NCBI GenBank assembly: GCA_024516155.1
Contig: JAJJXM010000021.1
Location: forward strand, 248,001 to 312,000
DNA from: Pyronema omphalodes
Taxonomy: Eukaryota > Ascomycota > Pezizomycetes > Pezizales > Pyronemataceae
Direction: 5' to 3'
DNA length: 64,000 nt
In this document: positions 59,023 to 64,000 of the stretch, piece by piece
Numbering within the stretch: position 1 is the first letter of the stretch
How the letters are laid out: each line of letters opens with the position of its first letter
Notes under the pieces: generated by a model
Database searches by the model: none
What the model saw: the letters and a program-made list of their open reading frames with translations, nothing else
What the model was told of the DNA's origin: nothing
Made by a program: the position numbers and the translations under genes

Positions 59023-60804
59023 GTTTGCTAATAATGGATACATATACATGGTTTACCTGGTTTAGACGAATATGGCGTAGCATACTTGTATTTCCTTACA
59101 ATAACTTTTTGTCATTTCCCTTTTCTTTTTTTATTAGCTTCTTAATGATTTCGAATGGGGCATGGTGTTGCAAGTACGGATTGGTAACTTTTTTTTCTTT
59201 ATGTCATATCTCTGGCTGGATTTTTACTGTTTACTACAAGCTGTATGTAAGAGATCAAAACGTCAAATAGACACACTAATTCTTCAATGGGCTCCTCCCA
59301 CGTGATTTTTCTCCAATTAAAATTGACATCTCAGAAACTGCACGTTACCGGCCGTTTTCGTTATAAACGGTTTCACGACTTGCTCGGTTAGCTGTTTTTT
59401 CTTTCTTACCATAATAAAAAATGTATACTGTATGAGACGTGTATTTTTTCTCAACGACGTGTCCCCTGTATTGTGCGGTAAGGAAATTGTGGCGATCTGC
59501 AGGGTTTCCTGGCGTTCCCGGAACCATCTCAAATCCTGGGCTCCTTAGTGTATAAATTTATCTGTATTCTGCACTCTCTGCGCATGTTTTTTTATAAAGA
59601 AAGATATTAAAGGAGGCGTTATGATTAAGTAGAAGAAGAAGGTGGGTCGGTGGGTAACAGGGTTTGTTTTTCGGAAGCAAAAGGCGAGAACCGGATAAAG
59701 AACTACTACTGGATGTACATGTATGTATGCGAAGATTGTCTCATGAAATGTCAGCGTGGGGGGCTCGTGGCAACTGTAACATGACTGGCCAGACAATGAG
59801 ATGCAACAACATGTCAGCATATCGTCATATGTTATGGAGAATGTTGCTATATTTCTTATGGCAATACTTATAAATGGTTAAATACAACACCAGAGACGCC
59901 ATTCGGCATTGAGTTAGGAATATAGTAGGAGAAAATAGAAAACAACAAATGCCGGTGCACAGTTGTGCTCGGCGCTTGTGGATCATGCTAGATTGGCCAC
60001 TTTTGTAGGCGAGAGGAATTATAGTGGCTACTGATGCAGAATATTAGACTGGGATGAATGAAGAAGTATACTTTGTTTTCTCTTCCGCTCTTTGACACAA
60101 GATGAATCTTGGTAGAGGGAACTGTTTATCATTAGGTGTATAAGGTGATACAATTATCAGTTGCTCTGTGGTGTTCCACGGTGCCTGTATTGTTTTTTCT
60201 TTTCTTTTGCTGGGACAAACACAATAGATACACAAATCTTGACTCTGATGGAACTTTCAATTGTCGCTGTCTAATTGCGGCGTGTAGTCTCGTCTCAGGC
60301 GATTTCTGCCACAGCACGAATTTCCCACACTTGTACAGACCAGGAAAGTTGAAGCAGCAAACCGAAAGACAAGAATTCTACAGCCGCAGAGGTATTGGCA
60401 TGGCACTGAAGGCAGTGTACACAATAGCGAGAAGCTGTGTCGTTGTGTGACATGCATAGAAACTCACCCTAAACAGGGGTGTGGACCCTAATATGCTTTT
60501 GGACCTGAGGCATCTATGCACCAGTAAAACTATCTTTTTCTTCTGCTTCTATCTTTCTAGGCCAATTCTTTATCCTGTCCTGTCTTTACCGCCCAAGGTC
60601 TAGCCTCGCTCGCTTCTGAACCACATCGACATTCAGCCCAACTCGCTCAGCGTGCCGACAAACAATCCACCGCCACAATTTCTACGCCGGATAGATAGAA
60701 GAGGTATCCTCCACCTTTTTTTCTTTCACGGCACTCCTCATTAACTGCTACACACAGACGAAAAGCTTTCTCCGAGCGCCTACCCTCCACCAAAAACTCC
60801 CATC
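59023..60804. other. Intergenic region and GT2 gene leader
   Basis: 1.8 kb without a supported gene. From about 60540 the sequence is pyrimidine-rich up to the ATG at 60805, with several CACC and CTTTTTTTC tracts typical of a long fungal leader. Confidence 0.5.
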
Positions 60805-63800
60805 ATGGGCTTCAAAGACTATTTCCGGAACAAAAAACCCGAAGACACCAGCAAGAATGCAGAGAAAACACCCGCAGCTCCAACGATAATGCCGCAAATT
60901 AATCTCCCTGTGAGCCAGCTGAACCTCCCTCAAAGCGGCAATACCTCAGGCGTCATCTCGTCCAGTTCCTCTGGTTTCATTGACGACATCAAACATGAGG
61001 TTATGGTAAACTACCTTTACCAACAGCAAACTGCCCTGATGTGGGGGAACCCTGCAGATAGGAATAGCTACTATGGGGCTCCGTATAGCGGTCTAGAAGA
61101 GGGGGTTCTACTACGAAAGAGTCGAGGGAATTACATGGCCTGTCCATCTGGACTCGCAAATGGAGAGTTTGCGAAAGCTTGCACAGCATTGAACGTCCAG
61201 GTAATTCTGCCTATATTAAATTCACTTGGCATGCAGAGGTACTAAATTCAATTAGGTTGCAATGACAGTCAACTCAAGAGTCGTAAAGACATTTCTACAA
61301 TGGACCCCTGAGGCAGTGGATGTTCCTCTTCCTAATGGGCTACGAATTCAAATCCTACCTACGCTAGCTGATGTCGCTAAGGCGCGGAAATATCAGTTCG
61401 CTGCGTTTATCGCGGATACTCAACTGCTTGTAGTATGGGATGATGATGCGCTAAATGTTATACCCCGCGCGAAGCAGATAGAGTCGGAGCTTATGCAGCT
61501 AGTGTGGAAGGTGAGCTCAGAAGATGGCGGAGAGAGTAAGGAGGTGAACCTCGAGAATGCGATGATCGAGGAGGTAATTGATGAGGAGACGGGGGAGCTG
61601 GGGTACCGAGAACGCAGGCCGACAATGTTGATGAACACAATGCTGGTTGCTTGTACTTTGTTGCTCATCTTTGTCATGTTGGGTGCCGGATATCGACAAG
61701 TCGCAATTCAGACTGCTGTTGATAAGAACTGGTATCGGTTAGCATTTATCGCGTTGTCGCCGGTACAGATTTTCTTCACTTTGGTAAGTGAAATAATCCC
61801 CGTCCGCCCTGCCTCAGCCGTTGATGGAATTTTCACTGATAAATCGGAATAGTTCTTCGCCCAGGTCATCGTCGGTTGTCTTGCGCAATGTTTCGGTCCC
61901 GTGTCACAGTTGACGGTCAACTCCAAATACTATTCTGCGAAACCGCCCCCACGGATCCGGACAGCTACCCTTCCACATGTTACTATTCAATGCCCTGTCT
62001 ACAAAGAGGGTTTAGATTCCGTTATCGCCCCAACCGTAAAGTCTATCAAACAAGCAATTTCAACATACGAATTACAGGGTGGTACAGCGAACATTTTTAT
62101 AAACGATGACGGGTTACAGCTTCTGTCAGCGGAAGACCGACAGGCAAGGATTGACTTTTATGCGGATCATAATATCGGATGGGTCGCGAGACCGAAACAT
62201 GGAGAAAATGGGTTCCTTCGACGTGGTAAATTCAAGAAGGTACGTGAAGTGAACCGACACGCGACGCGACGTTGGAACAAAGTTGGGGTATTGTCAGATA
62301 TGTTTTCTTTTGTGTCGATCATGGTCGGTTGACTTGCCTATTGGCGAGAGGGACGGGAGCTGATCATCTGCAACGCCGATCACTGTCTTAGGCGTTTTAT
62401 GATTACTGTGAGACGAGCTGAAGCTGACATGTCCCATCTGTAGGCCTCGAACATGAACTTTGCCCTGATGATTTCTTGTCGCGTTGAGGACAAGCTCGCG
62501 GAAATAGAACGCGACGAAAATTGGACACAGGTAAAGGAAGCGGAAGCCTACGAGCGATGTCTGAAGGAAGTACTGGAAGCCGATGGAAGAGCATGGGCGG
62601 ATGGTAACATCCGAGTGGGCGACTATATTCTCTTGAGTAATCTCTCCCCCTCCCTCCGCAATTTAACTTTCCGTATCCAAAACGACAAAAGGCTAATTGT
62701 AATTCCAAGTTGACTCCGACACCCGTGTACCCGCGGATTGTCTACTGGATGCAACTTCGGAAATGGAACGGTCCCCCGAAGTCGGGATCATGCAGTTCTC
62801 CTCGGGAGTTATGCAAGTTGTCAATCACTACTTCGAAAACGGAATTACTTTCTTTACAAATCTCATTTACACCGCTATTCGTTACACTGTCGCAAATGGT
62901 GACGTCGCCCCATTTGTCGGTCACAACGCCATCCTACGATGGAGTGCAATCCAGCAGGTTTCGTACGAAGATGAGGATGGATACCAAAAATTCTGGTCAG
63001 AATCACATGTATCTGAGGATTTCGATATGTCCCTTCGTCTCCAATGCGATGGTTACACGATCCGTTTAGCGGCTTACACGGGAGACGGCTTCAAAGAAGG
63101 TGTCTCTTTGACCGTGTACGACGAACTTGCTCGCTGGGAGAAGTATGCGTACGGCTGTAACGAGCTTCTCTTCCATCCGATCCGGTTCTGGCCTATCCGC
63201 GGCCCATTCACCCCATTGTTCCGCAAGTTCTTGTTCTCCAACATCCGAATGACATCCAAGATCACGATTATCTCTTATATCGGGACTTACTACGCCATTG
63301 GTGCTGCCTGGATCATGACAACGGCTAACTACTTTGCTATTGGATGGTTCAATGGTTACCTGGATAAGTACTACATCGACTCCTGGAAGGTCTGGTTCTC
63401 TATCGTCATCGTCTTTAACTTGCTTGGTAACATAGCATTGGCAATTATGCGGTACCGCATTGGCGAGAACTCCTTCTTTGGAGCCTTGCTAGAGAACTTC
63501 AAATGGGTTCTCCTACTCGCCATCTTCTTAGGAGGTCTTTCACTACATGTCTCTCAGGCATTGCTTGCCCATATGTTTGAAATCGATATGACGTGGGGAG
63601 CAACAGCAAAGGAAGTTGAGTACTCGAACTTTTTCATTGAGGTTCCGAAGGTTCTCAAGAAGTTCAAGTTTTCATTTTTGTTTTCCAGCTTAGCAATTGC
63701 TGGGATGATTATTTTGGCTACCGCGGATTTTGTGCCAGAGACCTGGAGGATCAAGGATTTCGTTGCTATATTGCCCATGGCGACAGTAGCGGGATCTCAC

Positions 63801-63851
63801 ATGCTATTACCCATTGCTCTGAACCCAGCTTTGATGACGTTCCAGTGGTAG
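60805..63851 (+). CDS. Family 2 glycosyltransferase (hyphal GT2, ZtGT2-like), 3' end possibly broken
   Basis: Five exons, 60805-61200, 61256-61783, 61853-62239, 62444-62636 and 62710-63851, give 881 residues. The N-terminus is cytosolic. Two transmembrane helices (about 265-290 and 300-322) precede the catalytic domain, and at least five helices follow from about residue 640. GT2 motifs present: N-D-D-G (Asp393-394), D-S-D-T-R (Asp503, Asp505, formed across the fourth intron) and S-E-D-F-D (about 599). The bacterial Q-x-x-R-W is replaced by W-E-K-Y-A-Y-G. Similar fungal proteins, such as Zymoseptoria GT2, are plasma-membrane polysaccharide synthases needed for hyphal growth on surfaces; the product here is inferred, not known. 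The frame stops at TAG 63849-63851, but coding-like sequence continues to about 63987 (see findings). Confidence 0.9.
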
Positions 63852-63987
63852 AATCTGTTGGCTTTTACTTTGCATATTATTTCGGCTCTCACAGGGGGCT
63901 CTTGCTACTTACAATCTTTGGATATCAGGATATTTACTAGCTTTCTTTGGCTTCATTTACATTACAGTATGGAACTATCGTGTATGA
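63852..63987 (+). pseudogene. Out-of-frame continuation of the GT2 coding sequence
   Basis: Directly after the TAG the same frame would encode a hydrophobic stretch (N-L-L-A-F-T-L-H-I-I-S-A-L). A shift of one base at a run of five G (63894-63898) leads into A-L-A-T-Y-N-L-W and then G-Y-L-L-A-F-F-G-F-I-Y-I-T-V-W-N-Y, stopping at TGA 63985-63987. This looks like a last transmembrane helix and C-terminus. A GT-AG intron (63847-63892 region) would put the downstream exon in the wrong frame, so I treat the segment as a coding remnant or sequence error. Confidence 0.5.
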
Positions 63988-64000
63988 ATTGCATATATCT

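Noticed and set aside
60805..63851. Chitin synthase
   Set aside because: The gene is a GT2 enzyme, but the chitin synthase Q-R-R-R-W and associated motifs are missing; W-E-K-Y-A-Y-G stands in that place, fitting the separate fungal hyphal GT2 family.

Overview
This is nuclear DNA of a filamentous ascomycete (Pezizomycotina). The evidence is short GT-AG introns of about 50-75 nt, well-spaced single genes on both strands, a fungal-type tRNA-Val, and typical fungal families: C2H2 regulator, glutamate decarboxylase, CRY-DASH with an RGG/GH tail, hyphal GT2 glycosyltransferase, membrane-anchored GH16, and an ankyrin protein with a fungal C2H2 module. I could not fix the class; Leotiomycetes would fit but is only a guess.

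Left part (1-17.8 kb): the 3' part of a two-exon zinc-finger regulator, then a gene-poor stretch of about 6.5 kb with an orphan RING-finger ORF, a decayed tandem duplication and small hairpins. Next is a 5'-truncated LINE with a perfect 13-bp target-site duplication. After it, on the minus strand, come a shortened 3-hydroxyacyl-CoA dehydratase (PHS1-like) paralog that ends before the catalytic residues, a dienelactone hydrolase, a 20-copy 20-bp minisatellite, and a four-helix membrane protein.

Middle (17.8-48 kb): glutamate decarboxylase; the ubiquitin-conjugating enzyme Ubc13, with a 27-bp repeat array and an AT-rich repeat upstream; the WDR59/Mtc5-type subunit of the SEA/GATOR nutrient-signalling complex; a 2.34-kb element with terminal inverted repeats and a TA duplication but no visible transposase; CRY-DASH; an 1126-residue C2H2-ankyrin protein with 18 ankyrin repeats; a 3' fragment of a second LINE; tRNA-Val(CAC); signal peptide peptidase; glucokinase.

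Right part (48-64 kb): a DUF262 protein; a degenerate paralog of the ankyrin gene interrupted by a 525-bp MULE-like MITE whose end supplies a new in-frame start; a second MITE with a perfect 34-bp palindrome; about 3.8 kb of decayed sequence; a type II membrane GH16 protein; and a five-exon GT2 glycosyltransferase whose reading frame appears broken at its 3' end.

The conserved genes are housekeeping (glucose phosphorylation, GABA shunt, K63 ubiquitin chains, TORC1 control, ER intramembrane proteolysis, cell-wall synthesis) and form no gene cluster. The less ordinary biology is in the mobile elements, the ankyrin pair, the truncated PHS1 paralog and the DUF262 gene. All splice models were assembled by hand from GT-AG sites and reading-frame continuity, and each sums to a whole number of codons.
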